In this document: positions 28,553 to 29,963 of the stretch, in pieces
How positions within the stretch are numbered: position 1 is the stretch's first letter
Layout of the letters: each line of letters opens with the position of its first letter
Assembly (NCBI GenBank): GCA_005800965.1
Contig: SYEA01000032.1
Coordinates: 1 to 29,963 of the forward strand
From: Actinomycetota bacterium
GTDB lineage: Bacteria > Actinomycetota > Acidimicrobiia > Acidimicrobiales > Ilumatobacteraceae
Length of the DNA: 29,963 bases
Reading direction: 5' to 3'
Position numbers and translations under genes: made by a program
Notes under the pieces: model-generated
Told to the model about the DNA's origin: nothing
Databases searched by the model: none
What the model saw: the letters and a program-made list of their open reading frames with translations, nothing else

Positions 28553-29963
28553 GAAACGAAAGTCGAGTCCATGAGTTCAGCGAGTTCTTGGTCGTGGACA
28601 GCCTTACTGCCAGTTGCTGGGCTGCCCGACTCGACACGCGAAACATGACGTAGGTCGTATCCGTGGTCTTTGAAGCGCCAGATGATGTGCTCAACGAAGT
28701 GCCAGGCGCCCATGTTCTCGGGCTCTTCCTGCAACCACAGCACTTCTTTGGCATTGGGATACGTCGCCAACACCGCACTGATTTGGGCTTCCGGAAACGG
28801 ATACAGCTGTTCGACTCGCACGATGGCCACAGCAGCGCCACGCTTGGTGCGCTCAGCCATGGCATCCCACGCAACTTTGCCCGAGCACAACACCACGCGC
28901 CGCACCGCCGAACGATCGGCCACAAATGGGTCGTCGAGCACCTCGCTGAATGAGCCCGTCGTCAATTCGCTGATTGGCGAGCGGCTCTCTTTCATGCGCA
29001 ACGGCTGTTTGGGTGCCATTACCACGAGCGGTTTGCGCACATCGCGTCGCACCTGGCGACGCAACAAATGGAAATACTGGCGAGCCGTCGTTGGATACGC
29101 AACCTGGATGTTGTCCTCGGCGCATTGTTGCAAAAACCGCTCGAGACGCGCCGATGAATGCTCAGGACCCTGGCCTTCCATGCCGTGTGGCAACAACAGA
29201 ACTAAGCCATTGTGTTGGCCCCACTTGTCTTCGGCTGCGACCAAGTATTGATCGATGACCACCTGGGCACCATTCACGAAGTCGCCGAACTGGGCTTCCC
29301 ACATCACGAGTGCAGCCGGGTTGGCATGGGCATAGCCGTATTCGAATCCCAGCGCTGCGTACTCCGACAACAACGAGTCATACACCCAGAACTTCGCGGC
29401 ACCAGGGGCGATATTGGCGAGTGGTGCGTATTTTGTTTCGTTGAGATAGTCAACGAGCACCGCGTGGCGATGGCTGAAGGTGCCGCGACGGCAATCCTCA
29501 CCGGCCAGCCGCACTGGTGACCCCTCGAGCGTGAGGGTGCCAAACGCGAGTGCTTCGGCCGTTGCCCAATCCACATCGCCGTCGTTTTCATACATCTCTC
29601 GTCGGGTTTCGAATTGGCGTAACAACTTCGGGTGCACGGTGAAATCATCTGGGTAGCGGTTGAGTGCAGCGAATACCTGATCAAGTATCGCTCGCTCGAC
29701 ACCGGTTGTCACGTGTGGCAGCACACCAAGTGGCTTCGGTGGTGGTGGCACTTTGGTGACTTCCCGAGCATGGGCACGAGTGTCGTCAAGTGCTGATTGC
29801 AGTTTCGCCTGATAGTCCGCCAGCACTCGCTCGGCATCTTCGACGCTTACATCGGCACGCTTCACCAGAGTTTCTAGATACAACTTGCGCACGCTGCGAC
29901 GCTCGGCAATTGCTTTGTACATGAGCGGCTGGGTGTAGCTCGGGTCGTCACCTTCGTTGTGGC
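28546..29963 (-). CDS. kgd: 2-oxoglutarate dehydrogenase E1 component, Kgd type (partial, C-terminal 471 residues)
   Basis: The frame stays open to the end of the window, so the N-terminal part is outside; a Met at 29922 is internal. Residues seen are the thiamine-enzyme C-terminal half: His-Asn-Glu-Gly-Asp-Asp-Pro-Ser, Phe-Ser-His-Arg-His-Ala-Val-Leu, Pro-His-Gly-Met-Glu-Gly-Gln-Gly-Pro-Glu-His-Ser-Ser-Ala-Arg, Lys-Gln-Pro-Leu-Arg, and the final Asp-His-Gly-Tyr-Asp-Leu-Arg-(x)3-Arg near the end. This fits the E1 (SucA/OdhA/Kgd) family that decarboxylates 2-oxoglutarate in the TCA cycle. Actinobacterial homologues also carry an acyltransferase domain in the missing part. Its stop overlaps the start of the NYN-S1 gene. 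Confidence 0.93.
   Translation of the reverse strand, partial: HNEGDDPSYTQPLMYKAIAERRSVRKLYLETLVKRADVSVEDAERVLADYQAKLQSALDDTRAHAREVTKVPPPPKPLGVLPHVTTGVERAILDQVFAALNRYPDDFTVHPKLLRQFETRREMYENDGDVDWATAEALAFGTLTLEGSPVRLAGEDCRRGTFSHRHAVLVDYLNETKYAPLANIAPGAAKFWVYDSLLSEYAALGFEYGYAHANPAALVMWEAQFGDFVNGAQVVIDQYLVAAEDKWGQHNGLVLLLPHGMEGQGPEHSSARLERFLQQCAEDNIQVAYPTTARQYFHLLRRQVRRDVRKPLVVMAPKQPLRMKESRSPISELTTGSFSEVLDDPFVADRSAVRRVVLCSGKVAWDAMAERTKRGAAVAIVRVEQLYPFPEAQISAVLATYPNAKEVLWLQEEPENMGAWHFVEHIIWRFKDHGYDLRHVSRVESGSPATGSKAVHDQELAELMDSTFVSW

Overview
This 30 kb window looks like chromosomal DNA of a high-GC actinobacterium, most likely a free-living Acidimicrobiia-type lineage (inference). Supporting signs are a leuA with the actinobacterial arrangement and a leucine attenuator, a PASTA-domain Ser/Thr kinase-like protein, a Kgd-type 2-oxoglutarate dehydrogenase E1, a MurA with Asp in place of the catalytic Cys, SCP2 and MMPL proteins, and start sites that look leaderless. 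No mobile element, CRISPR array, rRNA or tRNA was recognised. No gap between genes exceeds about 220 bases; the longest are 2116-2309, 4007-4224 and 10852-11027.

Layout. 1-943: end of leuC and leuD (leucine synthesis). 940-2115: DEAD-box RNA helicase on the minus strand. 2116-2309: control region with a 26-bp palindrome. 2310-4006: a 66-aa small protein coupled to homospermidine synthase. 4007-4224: leucine leader peptide and attenuator, then leuA to 5910. 5879-8185: MMPL membrane transporter (minus). 8247-9296: small ferredoxin and pyrF. 9280-10851: serA (minus). 11028-11435: SCP2-like protein. 11443-14812: PASTA pseudokinase followed by an MFS exporter (minus). 14902-15381: anchored extracytoplasmic protein. 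15394-17460: ligA (minus). 17517-18350: multi-pass membrane protein. 18347-21439: cysteine desulfurase, mnmA and a methyltransferase (minus). 21494-22680: methyltransferase and SRPBCC protein. 22660-24894: nfu-meaB-azlC-azlD operon (minus). 24954-25082: 42-aa membrane protein. 25048-26316: murA (minus). 26338-27540: second MFS protein. 27515-29963: Kgd E1 subunit followed by an overlapping NYN ribonuclease-S1 fusion (minus).

How it works together. Most genes are housekeeping: leucine and serine synthesis, UMP synthesis, tRNA thiolation (the desulfurase supplies sulfur to MnmA), DNA ligation, peptidoglycan precursor synthesis and the TCA cycle. Short transcription units alternate strand, and every convergent pair either overlaps at its 3' ends or lies within 12 bases, so the only clear intrinsic terminator is the leu attenuator. 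Several units begin with TANNNT, six bases, then ATG or GTG, which points to leaderless mRNAs.

The parts most worth following up are the Regnase-like NYN RNase joined to an S1 domain by a Pro/Arg-rich linker and coupled to kgd, the PASTA pseudokinase, the leuA attenuator with a probably leaderless leader peptide, the symmetric promoter at 24942-24948, and two small proteins (66 and 42 aa) that automatic annotation would probably miss.
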